DNA of 64,000 nucleotides from JAWMQL01 sp033283165 (GTDB taxonomy: Bacteria; Pseudomonadota; Gammaproteobacteria; Pseudomonadales; Halieaceae). The position numbers were made by a program, and so were the translations under genes. The notes beneath the pieces were generated by a model, which saw only the letters and a program-made list of their open reading frames with translations, did not search any database and was not told the origin of the DNA. This document shows positions 7,347 to 15,751 of this stretch, in pieces (position 1 is the first letter of the stretch; every line of letters begins with the position of its first letter). Location of the stretch: contig JAWMQL010000003.1 in assembly GCA_033283165.1 (NCBI GenBank), positions 62,001-126,000 of the forward strand, given 5' to 3'.

Positions 7347-9734
7347 ATGACCGTATTTGAATTTCTGGATATCACGGCCCTGCAGCAGACGCTTGACCTG
7401 GCGACTGACGCCTGGCAGGCCGGCCTGCTGACCCTGCCCGGACTGACCCGGCGGGGCCGAACCTGGCCGGGCCGCGCCTGGCCGGGCCGCGCCAGGCCGG
7501 GCCGCGCCAGGCCGGGTCGAACCCGACCGGACAAGGTCGAGTATACCCCGCTGGTGCAGGAAAGGCCGGGATTTCACCTCGGCATTGCCGCCGACAGCCG
7601 GGCCGTGGGGCGCGACGCGGCGCGCCTGCTGAACGAAACCTACCAGGCCTGGCTCGATGACAAACCGGATCCCCGTGACACCGAGTTCAGGAATTGCCAC
7701 TTCACCATCGCGGTCGGCGGTGGCAATACGATCAAGCGCCAGTACAGGGCACTGCTCAAATACCATTTTCACGAGATCGACTGGCTCGAACACGTGCGGT
7801 TCTTTTTCCTGGAGGAATCCTGCAGGCCCGCGCCCTGGGAGCGCAGTTACGATGGCCTGGTTGACGCATTCCTGCAGCCGCTGGCGAAAAAACTGATCCG
7901 GCAGCACGGGCCGCGCGAGTTGCGCAAGCGACTTGGACTGTCCCCCCGCGCCAGGCAGAAAATCCTTATCGCCGAGCTGGTAGACAGGCTGACCTACGCC
8001 ATCGACATCGCGCCCATCCGCCAGAGCCTGGACAACAACGACCTGGGAAAAGCCCGGGCGCTCGCCAGGGCGGAGGCCACGCGGTACCAGCAGCTTCTCA
8101 AGACCCTGCTGGGCGAGGAGTTGCGGTTTCATATCATTATCTCCGGAGTCGGCAAGGACGGCAGCCTGGGGGCACTCACCCCCTACACTGCGGAACTGTT
8201 TATGAAGAAGCCCGCGGTGGTCGCCCTGCAAAATGACGTCAACCGCATCAGCATCGCTCTCAACCGCGGCATAGTGACCGCAGCGGACTGCGTTTCCCTG
8301 GTGGTTTCCGGCAGTCACAAGCTGCGGGCGTTGGGCCGCTTCGAGATGGACGACAGCGCCGGGTTCGAGCAGACGGTGCTGGAAACACCGATAAGAATGT
8401 TGCGTGAAACCCGCGAAACTGCGGAGCGCGTCTACATTTTTGCGGATGACCGTGCCCTGCTGTTCGAGGAAGATGTCTTCCAATATCAGGAAAACGGCCA
8501 GACTGTCGAGATCAAATCCGAAGTGCGCGAAGGCGATGAACCCGGCGGCATACATATCCTGCTGGTGCACGGTTTTATGGGTCTTTATACCTACGTCAAT
8601 TTGCTGATCCGCCTGCCCCGCGCCTGGCAGGTTTCCGCCCTGCGCCGTGGCAAACACGCCAAAAACCTGCCCGACAGCGAGGTATTCCCCCAGTACGCCA
8701 AAGACCTGCGTAAAATTATCCTGCACAACTGGCGCCAGGGCCGGCCCACCCCTATCTGCTGTCACTCAATGGCGGGACTGATCTCGGACCACTTGCTGTT
8801 GTCTGTGCTGTCTGACTACGGAGATGAACTGCCGGACTTCAATCGATTGAAAAAGCAGGACCGGCAACTGATCGAGGCCCTGCGCGCGGCAGGCATCATC
8901 CATATCGCCACCTGGTCGCCGACCGATGTCGGCCACTTCATGCACAATTTCGAAAACAGGAAAAAAGACCAGCGCCGGCGCCGCTCGAAATCCGTGCCTC
9001 CCACCGAAATCTACCTGGCGGCAGATGACGGCAGCCTGCAATTGAAGGACGAGGTAGTGGACGGCATGATGTCGATGCCAGCGCCGATGGGAAAAATAAT
9101 CAACTACCCGGCGACCGAGAAAGTGATCAATGCCCTCAACCTCGGTGTGCGGCAACTGCTCGGCAGGGTCAACCTGCAAAAAATGATGGGAAATCGGAAC
9201 GCCCCCTATGGCCAGCGGCTGCTGGGCCGCCGCGTACTGGCCAAGGTGTCCTTCTACGGGGTATTGAAAGAAATGAACGCCGCCATGCACCAACCGGTGG
9301 AATACCAGCAAAGGCACCTGAAAGCGCTGCAGGCCCTGGTCAAGTACGACATCCCCTACCTGGGAATCGTGCACCGGGACGACGCGCTGGTTTCTGCCGA
9401 TCGCCACATCCGGGAATTCGAATACCTGCTGGACGCCTGCCGCGACCGGGCGCCGGTGAAAGGTAAAACGGAATCGCCGGTACCGATGGAATTCCTCCTG
9501 CTGCAGGACGAGGAGCCGCCGACCGATGACATGATCAATGCCCACTTCGTCATCATGTCCACGACCATGGAGGGTGGCGGCAACGCGCGCCGGGTTACCG
9601 GGGCGATGACATCCTTCGTCCATAACAATATAGAACGCAGTATTGCCCGGGGCACGATTGCCCGGGGCACGATTGCCCGGGGCGCGAATGCCCGGGGCGC
9701 GACCCGGCCACCGGCCACGGGAAGCAACGCATGA
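7347..9734 (+). CDS. 6-phosphogluconolactonase-like / alpha/beta-hydrolase fusion protein
   Basis: A 795-residue protein I do not recognise as a named family. Residues about 70-395 resemble the 6-phosphogluconolactonase/glucosamine-6-P isomerase fold: VGGGNTIKRQY (123-133), FFFLEES where active enzymes have a DER, GVGKDGSLGAL (267-276) where they have GxGxDGHTASL, and VSGSHKLRAL. The catalytic His and Asp positions are replaced, so this half is probably non-catalytic. Residues about 400-780 look like an alpha/beta hydrolase: LVHGFMG (406-412), nucleophile elbow CHSMAG with Ser474, a later VHRDDALVS and a C-terminal NAHFVIMS possibly holding the Asp and His. Pentapeptide repeats lie near both ends. 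It overlaps the next WS/DGAT gene by ATGA, implying translational coupling and a role in lipid metabolism (inference). Confidence 0.75.
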   Translation: MTVFEFLDITALQQTLDLATDAWQAGLLTLPGLTRRGRTWPGRAWPGRARPGRARPGRTRPDKVEYTPLVQERPGFHLGIAADSRAVGRDAARLLNETYQAWLDDKPDPRDTEFRNCHFTIAVGGGNTIKRQYRALLKYHFHEIDWLEHVRFFFLEESCRPAPWERSYDGLVDAFLQPLAKKLIRQHGPRELRKRLGLSPRARQKILIAELVDRLTYAIDIAPIRQSLDNNDLGKARALARAEATRYQQLLKTLLGEELRFHIIISGVGKDGSLGALTPYTAELFMKKPAVVALQNDVNRISIALNRGIVTAADCVSLVVSGSHKLRALGRFEMDDSAGFEQTVLETPIRMLRETRETAERVYIFADDRALLFEEDVFQYQENGQTVEIKSEVREGDEPGGIHILLVHGFMGLYTYVNLLIRLPRAWQVSALRRGKHAKNLPDSEVFPQYAKDLRKIILHNWRQGRPTPICCHSMAGLISDHLLLSVLSDYGDELPDFNRLKKQDRQLIEALRAAGIIHIATWSPTDVGHFMHNFENRKKDQRRRRSKSVPPTEIYLAADDGSLQLKDEVVDGMMSMPAPMGKIINYPATEKVINALNLGVRQLLGRVNLQKMMGNRNAPYGQRLLGRRVLAKVSFYGVLKEMNAAMHQPVEYQQRHLKALQALVKYDIPYLGIVHRDDALVSADRHIREFEYLLDACRDRAPVKGKTESPVPMEFLLLQDEEPPTDDMINAHFVIMSTTMEGGGNARRVTGAMTSFVHNNIERSIARGTIARGTIARGANARGATRPPATGSNA
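7449..7523 (+). repeat. Five in-frame 15-bp repeats near the N-terminus of the fusion protein
   Basis: Five units of consensus GGCCGGGCCGCGCCW (with drift) encode RRGRT-WPGRA-WPGRA-RPGRA-RPGRT, residues 35-59. The three central units differ by only one base, which suggests recent expansion. Confidence 0.85.
9642..9701 (+). repeat. Four in-frame 15-bp repeats at the C-terminus of the fusion protein
   Basis: Units ATTGCCCGGGGCACG (two identical) and two close variants encode IARGT-IARGT-IARGA-NARGA just before the stop codon. Confidence 0.9.
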
Positions 9735-11131
9735 AGCCGACCCAGTTGAAACCGCAGGACGTGCTGTTCATCGGCGGCGAGGCAGCGAACGTCTACCAGC
9801 ACACTGCAGGGCTGGTGATGCTCCATCCCGGGAAGCGAACGGAATTTGATTTCGAGCAACTGCGCAGCGCCATGGGAAGCCGCCTGGCCCAGATACCCCA
9901 GTATCGCTGGCGGCTGCACGAGGTGCCCCTGGAGCTGGATCTCCCCTACTGGATCGAGGACGAACACTTCTGCCTGGACAACCATTTTCACCGCATTGCC
10001 CTGCCAGCGCCAGGTGATCACCAGGCCCTGGCGGAAGTCGCCTCCTACCTGTACTGCAAGCACCTGGACCGCTCCAGGCCCCTGTGGGAGACCTGGTACA
10101 TCGAGGGATTGGCGGACGGCGGCTGCGCCTTATTGGTCAAGCAACACCACTGCATGATGGACGGCGAGGGTGCGAGTTCCCTGTTTGACGTGTTGTTCGA
10201 GCACACCCCGGACGCTGCACCCCCAGCGATCGACCCCTCGCTCACCGGAGTCCGGGCCGGCCCCAAACCGGCCCCCTGGCAGGAATCCTTGAATACGGCC
10301 CTGCACCTGTATGGCCTGCCCTTCAAAATCGGCCGGGAAGTGGCCGAACTGGCCAGCAATGCCATCAAAAATCGTTTTACGCGCGCCCACCCCCCACGGG
10401 ACAAAGCGCCGGTCCCGCCGACCTTCTTCAACGCCGATATCGGCAGGGATCGCGGGCTGGTCTACGGCTCGCTGTCGCTGGCCGATATCAAGCGGACCAA
10501 GGATCACTTCGGCGTCACCGTGAACGAGGTCATCCTCGCCATCGTCAGCAGCAGCCTGCGCGATTACATGCTGGCCCGGGACGCGCTGCCCGCGGAGTCC
10601 CTGCGCACCTTCATCGCCGTATCCCTGCGCGAGGAACAGGATGACACCTTCAGCAACAAGGTCACTACCCAGGGCGTGACCCTGGCGACCGATATCGACG
10701 ACCCGGTGGAGCGCCTGAAAGCGATCGCGGAGGAAACCGAACAGGCAAAGGCGGCGGCCCACCACGGCGACAAGGGCATGATGGAATTCGTGCAGCTCAT
10801 GCCACCGGCACTGGTACATCTGCTGAACGGCCTGCTACCGGGTGACCGCATCGCCGAGATGATGGGGGCCAACGTGATCGTGTCCAGCGTGCGCGGCTCG
10901 GACCAGTCCCTGTACCTGGGCGGTGCGCGGGTCGAGGCGGTGTATCCGATGTCGGTACTCACACCCGGCGGGGGTATCAATATCACCTGTGTCAGCTACG
11001 CCGGTGAGGTGCATTTCGGCATTACCATCGACCCGGAACTGGTGCCGGAACCCTGGACCCTGATCGATGGCCTGCGCGACTCCCTGCAGGTCTATACCGC
11101 GCTCTGTCGGCGCCGACGCCGACGGTCGTAG
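9731..11131 (+). CDS. WS/DGAT acyltransferase, copy C
   Basis: A 466-residue wax ester synthase/diacylglycerol acyltransferase. Its ATG overlaps the stop of the fusion gene (ATGA), so the two are one transcription unit. The catalytic HHxxxDG is HHCMMDG at 139-145. The N-terminus (QDVLFIGGEAANVYQHTAGL) and core are strikingly like copy A, pointing to a within-cluster duplication, while the later TVNEVILAI has Glu where copy A has ND. It presumably makes storage wax esters or triacylglycerol from acyl-CoA. The C-terminus ends in a short Arg run (RRRRRS) without the long tail of copy A. It converges on the glutathione peroxidase gene. Confidence 0.93.
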   Translation: MKPTQLKPQDVLFIGGEAANVYQHTAGLVMLHPGKRTEFDFEQLRSAMGSRLAQIPQYRWRLHEVPLELDLPYWIEDEHFCLDNHFHRIALPAPGDHQALAEVASYLYCKHLDRSRPLWETWYIEGLADGGCALLVKQHHCMMDGEGASSLFDVLFEHTPDAAPPAIDPSLTGVRAGPKPAPWQESLNTALHLYGLPFKIGREVAELASNAIKNRFTRAHPPRDKAPVPPTFFNADIGRDRGLVYGSLSLADIKRTKDHFGVTVNEVILAIVSSSLRDYMLARDALPAESLRTFIAVSLREEQDDTFSNKVTTQGVTLATDIDDPVERLKAIAEETEQAKAAAHHGDKGMMEFVQLMPPALVHLLNGLLPGDRIAEMMGANVIVSSVRGSDQSLYLGGARVEAVYPMSVLTPGGGINITCVSYAGEVHFGITIDPELVPEPWTLIDGLRDSLQVYTALCRRRRRRS

Positions 11132-11132
11132 C

Positions 11133-11153
11133 GAGGCGGGGCTATCCCGCCTC
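11133..11153. terminator. Hairpin between convergent genes
   Basis: GAGGCGGG and CCCGCCTC form a perfect 8-bp stem with a 5-nt loop, directly after the WS/DGAT stop and touching the glutathione peroxidase stop. No U-tract follows on either strand, so termination is plausible but unproven. Confidence 0.4.
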
Positions 11154-11694
11154 AGTCACCGCCACCCTGCACCAGCCCCTCGATGGCGCCGGTGAGATCT
11201 GCCGACCCCGGCGTCGTACCACTGCCAAAATGCGCCACCACGGTGCCATCGCGATCCACCAGGTACTTGTTGAAATTCCAGCCCGGGGCCTCACTTTGTC
11301 GTGCCAGTTCCCGGAACACCGGGTTGGCGTCCTCGCCGCGCACTGACCCCGGGGCGAGCATGGTGAAGCTCACCCCGTTGTTGACGTAGCAGATTTCCGC
11401 GGCACTGGCCTCGCTGGCAGCCCCCTGCTTGAAATCGTTACTGGGAAATCCCACCACCATCAAGCGGTCGCCAAAGCGCTGGTGCACGGCCTCCAGGCCC
11501 TTGAACTGCGGCGTGAACCCACAGTGGCTCGCCGTGTTGATGATCAGCAGTGGCCGCCCGGCCGCTGCCTGGCACAGGTTTACGGTCTCTTTCGAATGCA
11601 GCTTGCGGAAATCGTGATCCAGGTACTCCGGGCAACTCGCCAGGGCGCCGGGCGTTGCCAGCAGGGCCAGCACCAGGAAGGTCAGTTTTTTCAT
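11152..11694 (-). CDS. Periplasmic glutathione peroxidase-family protein
   Basis: A 180-residue thiol peroxidase with an N-terminal signal peptide (hydrophobic to LLATPGALAS). The peroxidatic residue is Cys58 in NTASHCGFTPQF, the position of selenocysteine in animal enzymes. The usual FPCNQF segment reads FPSNDF, and WNFNKYLV carries the conserved Trp and Asn. It should reduce H2O2 or lipid hydroperoxides in the periplasm, probably with a thioredoxin-like donor and not glutathione, as is common for bacterial Cys-type enzymes (family knowledge). It lies 12 bp after the SOUL gene on the same strand and is likely cotranscribed with it. Confidence 0.9.
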   Translation of the reverse strand: MKKLTFLVLALLATPGALASCPEYLDHDFRKLHSKETVNLCQAAAGRPLLIINTASHCGFTPQFKGLEAVHQRFGDRLMVVGFPSNDFKQGAASEASAAEICYVNNGVSFTMLAPGSVRGEDANPVFRELARQSEAPGWNFNKYLVDRDGTVVAHFGSGTTPGSADLTGAIEGLVQGGGD

Positions 11695-11706
11695 GGGGTT
11701 CTCCGT

Positions 11707-12369
11707 TTATCGGGACAGGGCCAACGCGTCCTCACCGGGGCGGGCGCTGCCGTGCACCACTCGGCCGTGCGCCACTCGGCCGTGCGCCACTTCCCAGGCC
11801 ACGTCCACGACGATTTCATTGCGGCGCAGGAACGGTAGCGTCCAGGGCGGGTTGTACTGATTCAGGGCCAACTCGCCGGTCATCTCAATGTCCTGCTCCG
11901 CCAGCAGCCGCTTCAGCGTGGCTTCCATCCGCGCCACCCTGCCCGGCGTGGCCCAGCCGCCGAACGCTATCACGGCGCGGGTTCGGGCCGGCACCTGGCG
12001 CAACTCAATCCTGGGGTTATTGGGCTCGGGCAGTGCCTCGTAGTCGTACTGCGCCGGCATGGTGAACGCCATCTCCGGGCGGGGCACACCCAGGGTTTCC
12101 TGCACCGGGGCGGTCATGGCGATGTTCTGGCCGGAGGCATTGTCCCCGAAAATGTAGCCGGCCAGGCGCCGAAAGCCCCGGGACGTCTGGGCATTGCTGT
12201 CCATTACGGTCACCGCCTGCACGACGGGTTCGTAGCGCCTGATTTCCACCTTTCCGATACGATCGACCACCTCGAAACGGGGTTCCTCGATACTGTGTGC
12301 CACGGTGGTTCCTCCCAGGCTGGCCAGCAGCAAAAACAGGGTCATAAGGGGCTTGCAAGGTTTGCGCAT
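11707..12369 (-). CDS. SOUL/HBP-family heme-binding-like protein with signal peptide
   Basis: A 220-residue exported protein. The longest frame starts at a TTG (12372), but the ATG at 12369 is preferred. After a signal peptide (MTLFLLLASLGGTTVA) come SOUL-family hallmarks: FEVVDRIGKVEIRRYEP at the mature N-terminus, NIAMTAPVQE, AFTMPAQY and near the C-terminus YNPPWTLPFLRRNEI. Family members bind haem or porphyrin, but function in bacteria is uncertain. The gene is directly upstream of a periplasmic peroxidase, suggesting an oxidative-stress link (inference). The C-terminus carries three VAHGR-type pentapeptide repeats outside the conserved domain. Confidence 0.88.
   Translation of the reverse strand: MRKPCKPLMTLFLLLASLGGTTVAHSIEEPRFEVVDRIGKVEIRRYEPVVQAVTVMDSNAQTSRGFRRLAGYIFGDNASGQNIAMTAPVQETLGVPRPEMAFTMPAQYDYEALPEPNNPRIELRQVPARTRAVIAFGGWATPGRVARMEATLKRLLAEQDIEMTGELALNQYNPPWTLPFLRRNEIVVDVAWEVAHGRVAHGRVVHGSARPGEDALALSR
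11751..11795 (-). repeat. Three in-frame 15-bp repeats at the C-terminus of the SOUL protein
   Basis: Units CGTGCRCCACTCGGC (plus strand) encode VAHGR-VAHGR-VVHGS on the minus strand. Unit length and reading-frame phase match the repeats in the fusion gene 2-4 kb away, but the sequence differs. Confidence 0.85.
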
Positions 12370-12454
12370 CAACGACTCCTCCTGTGCCTACGGTACGCGC
12401 CGACCGCGGGATTGGATTGCCTGGCGCGACCTTACCTCCCCCGGGGCCGGCCTC

Positions 12455-13114
12455 TCACCGTCGGGCCGCCAGGCCGATGTCCTGCAGAAAGCGGCCCAGG
12501 CCGGCGGCGAACTGCGCGTAGCCCTGGGCATTGGGATGGATGCGATCAGCACGCAGACTGGCGTCAGAAAGGACATCCGACAGACCGTCCGGGTAAAGCA
12601 GCAGGCCCTCCTCCGCGGCCAATTCGGCGTAGATGGGGGAATCTGCCAGGGCGCCCAGGGTGGCGCGGGCCAGGGACAGTCGGGGGACCGCCACCAGCAT
12701 GACCTCGGCCCCGTGGTCCCGGGCCGCGTCCGCTATGCGCCGCAGGTCCTCCTTGACCGCGCCGGCAGGACGCTGGCGCAGGAAATCGTTGCCGCCCAGC
12801 TCGATGATCACCAGTTCCGGGTCGTGCCGGGCCAGCGCGGGCCCTATCCGGGCCGCAGCATCCCGGGCCATGTCGCCGGGAATGCCGGCGTTGATGACCT
12901 GCCAGCCAGTCAGCTCAGCCAGTCGCGCGGGGTAGTCCTGCCCGGAGCCGGCACCGGTACCGTGGGTAATACTGTCGCCGAAGGCGAGGACTGCGGTCCC
13001 CGCTGGCAGTATCTGGCGCGTGGCCTGTTCGGCACCGCAGGCGCCAAGGAGCAACAGCAGGAGCAGGCCGGCCAGCGGCAGCGATTTAGCGGGACTTCGG
13101 ATAGTGATCGCCAT
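12455..13114 (-). CDS. tesA: TesA-like SGNH arylesterase/lysophospholipase, lipoprotein
   Basis: A 219-residue GDSL/SGNH hydrolase that cleaves acyl esters or thioesters in the periplasm. It has the block I FGDSITHGTGA with the nucleophilic Ser, block III GGND, and block V DRIHPNAQGY with the catalytic Asp and His. Unlike E. coli TesA it starts with a lipoprotein signal: LLLLLLLGAC gives a lipobox, so the mature protein is probably tethered to a membrane. It is divergent from the amidohydrolase at 13245 across 130 bp. Substrate unknown: arylesterase, lysophospholipase and thioesterase activities all occur in this family. Confidence 0.88.
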   Translation of the reverse strand: MAITIRSPAKSLPLAGLLLLLLLGACGAEQATRQILPAGTAVLAFGDSITHGTGAGSGQDYPARLAELTGWQVINAGIPGDMARDAAARIGPALARHDPELVIIELGGNDFLRQRPAGAVKEDLRRIADAARDHGAEVMLVAVPRLSLARATLGALADSPIYAELAAEEGLLLYPDGLSDVLSDASLRADRIHPNAQGYAQFAAGLGRFLQDIGLAARR

Positions 13115-13244
13115 AAGACCTCTCGTGGCCGTCGATACCGGTTCAGTCTACTGAATGCCCGGCCGGATATCAGCGCTAACTCATTGCAAATCTCATCCGC
13201 ACCTTCTTTAATGGGCGACCGCGGAAATACGGAAGGATACGACC

Positions 13245-15131
13245 ATGAGCGACGCGAGCTGGGACACACTGATCTGCAATGCGCTGGTCTTCGACGGCAG
13301 CGGTACGCCGCCGCGCCAGATCGATGTCGCCCTGAAGGACGGCCGGGTAGTGGCGCAGGGTTCGGTGCTGGCGCCGGAGATGGCGGCGGAGGTAATCGAC
13401 GCCGCGGGCAAGTGGCTGATGCCGGGCCTGCTGGATATCCACACGCACCTGGACCTGGAGGTCGACGTCGATCCGGGCCTGCCCGAGGCCGTACGCCACG
13501 GCACGACCACGGTGGTCGTGGGCAACTGCAGCCTGGGCACCTGCTTCGGCACCCAGCGCGAGGGAGAGCAGGATCCCATCATCGATTGCTTTACCCGGGT
13601 GGAGAATATTCCCAAGCCGGTACTGGCCAAGTGTGCCGAGACCATCACCTGGGACAATACCGGCGACTACATGGATCACTTCGCCGATATCCCTCTCGGG
13701 CCCAACGTGGCCGCCTTCGTGCCCCACTCGATGCTGCGCATCGAGGTCATGGGCCTGGAAGCCTCGGTCAACCGGGCGCCCACCGAAGCGGAGCTGGACC
13801 AGATGTGCCGCCTGCTGGAAACCGCGCTGGACCAGGGCTACCTGGGCCTGAGCACCGACGGCCTGCCCTTCCACTACCTCTCGAATGACCCCAATACGGA
13901 CAAGCGCATACCCACCCAGTTCGCCAGCTACGGCGAGATCAAGCGGCTGCTGAAAGTGGTGCGGGACAAGGGCAAGGTGTGGCAGACCACGCCGATCATC
14001 GAAAACCGCCTGGAGGCGTTCAAGTATTTCAGCCTGACCAGCGGCCGCCTGCACGGCAAGCCCCTCAAGACCTCCGCCCTGTCCGCGATGGAGTTCGCGC
14101 TGATGCCCAAGGGCTCCAATGCCTTCCTCGGCTTTGCAAAACTGATGAACAGCCGCCTGTTCAAGGGCAAGATGCATTTCCAGGCCCTGGGCACCAACTT
14201 CCGGATCTGGGCGGACGGTATCGTCAGCCCCCTGTTTGAAGAACTGCCCTCCACCTGCCAGCTGATCGCGAAGGAGTACGACGACCGCGAGGGCCGCATA
14301 GCCCTGCTCCACGACCCGGCCTGGGTGGAACAGTTCCGGCACGACTGGGTCGAGGGCCGGCGCGGCTGGACCTTCTCTCACCTGAAATCGAAACTGGGGG
14401 TGCCCGACAACCTGGTGCCGCGCGAACTGTCCATGTTCGTGTTCGACGGCGCACCGGTGCCGGAGTGGGACGGCGAAACCTTCCAGCAGGTATTCGAGCG
14501 CCTGCAGCAGCACCAGGCCGGCAGCGTTTCCCGCGCCCGATCCGAAGCCGAGGCCGCGGCCTTCGACAAGTTCCCGCGGCCCATTACCGAGGACGCGGAT
14601 TTCATGCTGAGCCTGATGCGCGAGTACGACAAGGACTTCCGCTTCTGGGTCGACGTGGGCAACGTGGGCAACCGCGCCACCCTGGACCTGCTCCTGAACG
14701 ATAACACCCTGCCCGGCTTCAACGACTCCGGCGCCCACATCACCAACATGGCGTTTTTTGACGGCAACCTGGGCGCCCTGAAGCGTGCCCAGGAAAAGGG
14801 CCTCGAGACGGTGGCGCGTATGGTGCAGCGGCTGACCTCTGAGCCGGCGGCCTTCTTCGGTCTCGACGTGGGCGAACTCGAAATCGGCGCCCCGGCCGAC
14901 CTGGTGCTCATCGACCCGGAAGCACTGGCGCACTACGAGTGCGATCCCAACCGGCACTTCGAATACCGCGAAATTTTCGAGCACAAGCAGATGGTCAACC
15001 GCTCCGACGGCGTGGTGGACCGGGTGCTGATCAACGGCCACACGGTCTGGGAGGGCACCGCGTTCCGCCCGGACTACGGCACGGCGCCGGTGGGGCGGGC
15101 GCTGCGCGCCCAGGGCCAGCTCACTCTGTAG
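13245..15131 (+). CDS. N-acyl-D-amino-acid deacylase-type amidohydrolase (amidohydrolase 3 family)
   Basis: A 628-residue metal-dependent amidohydrolase. The first metal motif is MPGLLDIHTHLDLE, followed by the GTTTVVVGNCS segment typical of D-aminoacylases. Later FNDSGAHITNM carries the conserved Asp, and the C-terminal composite beta domain has IGAPADLVLIDPE. It is longer than classical D-aminoacylase (~480-500 residues) and resembles the larger proteobacterial group often annotated D-aminoacylase without a proven substrate. It is cytoplasmic, with no signal peptide. Its last 11 bp overlap the convergent Lrp gene. Confidence 0.85.
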   Translation: MSDASWDTLICNALVFDGSGTPPRQIDVALKDGRVVAQGSVLAPEMAAEVIDAAGKWLMPGLLDIHTHLDLEVDVDPGLPEAVRHGTTTVVVGNCSLGTCFGTQREGEQDPIIDCFTRVENIPKPVLAKCAETITWDNTGDYMDHFADIPLGPNVAAFVPHSMLRIEVMGLEASVNRAPTEAELDQMCRLLETALDQGYLGLSTDGLPFHYLSNDPNTDKRIPTQFASYGEIKRLLKVVRDKGKVWQTTPIIENRLEAFKYFSLTSGRLHGKPLKTSALSAMEFALMPKGSNAFLGFAKLMNSRLFKGKMHFQALGTNFRIWADGIVSPLFEELPSTCQLIAKEYDDREGRIALLHDPAWVEQFRHDWVEGRRGWTFSHLKSKLGVPDNLVPRELSMFVFDGAPVPEWDGETFQQVFERLQQHQAGSVSRARSEAEAAAFDKFPRPITEDADFMLSLMREYDKDFRFWVDVGNVGNRATLDLLLNDNTLPGFNDSGAHITNMAFFDGNLGALKRAQEKGLETVARMVQRLTSEPAAFFGLDVGELEIGAPADLVLIDPEALAHYECDPNRHFEYREIFEHKQMVNRSDGVVDRVLINGHTVWEGTAFRPDYGTAPVGRALRAQGQLTL

Positions 15132-15597
15132 TCTGCACCGGCACCGGCAGCTGCAATTGCTCCTTCACCGCGAGCAGGCTGAAATTGGACTCGATGTTCT
15201 TGACCCCCGAGAATTTCAGGATCCGCCCCATGGACAGTTCCGAGAAATGATCCATGCTGCGCGCCACCACCTTTAACAGGTAATCGTGGGAGCCACTCAT
15301 GGCGTGGCACTCCACGATGTGCTCTTCGGCTTCCACCTGGGCCAGGAACTCGCGCCGTTTGCGGTCGTTCTGCTTTTCCAGGCTGATCTGCACAAAGGCG
15401 GTAACCTGCAGTCCCAGCGCGCGCTGGTTGAGCCGCGCGCCGTAACCGCGGATCACCCCGGCCTCCTCCAGCGCCCGCACCCTGCGAAAGCAGGGGGACT
15501 CGGACAGGCCGGCCTCCTCCGCCAGTTCGACATTGGAAATACGCCCCCGGGTTTGCAGGGTGCGCAGGATGACTCTTTCCGCCCGGTCAAATTTCAT
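15121..15597 (-). CDS. Lrp/AsnC-family transcriptional regulator
   Basis: A 158-residue regulator with an N-terminal winged helix-turn-helix (GRISNVELAEEAGLSESPCFRRV) and a C-terminal RAM/AsnC ligand-binding domain (residues about 65-145, including ECHAMSGSHDYLLKV). The ATG at 15597 is chosen over 15603 because AAGGA is then 7 nt upstream. It is divergent from the hpd operon, separated by a relatively AT-rich 148-154 bp region suited to Lrp-type binding. Known relatives beside tyrosine- or phenylalanine-catabolic genes act as aromatic-amino-acid sensors, so control of hpd is the likely job (inference). Confidence 0.9.
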   Translation of the reverse strand: MKFDRAERVILRTLQTRGRISNVELAEEAGLSESPCFRRVRALEEAGVIRGYGARLNQRALGLQVTAFVQISLEKQNDRKRREFLAQVEAEEHIVECHAMSGSHDYLLKVVARSMDHFSELSMGRILKFSGVKNIESNFSLLAVKEQLQLPVPVQTTE

Positions 15598-15751
15598 GGG
15601 CATTTCCTTCTTAATATTGAGTAATTCAGGTGATATTAACCGATTTATGGCATCGAAACGGGGAATTTAGAATAAATCCACCGACGCCCGGGCGCTACTA
15701 TTCTTACAGGTATGACCCCGATATAACTGAGCAGAAAGCAGGTGACACGCC

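Noticed and set aside
7242..8765. 507-codon minus-strand frame across the fusion gene
   Set aside because: Antisense shadow: low-complexity composition and no recognisable motif, whereas the plus frame shows two domains and a coupled downstream gene.
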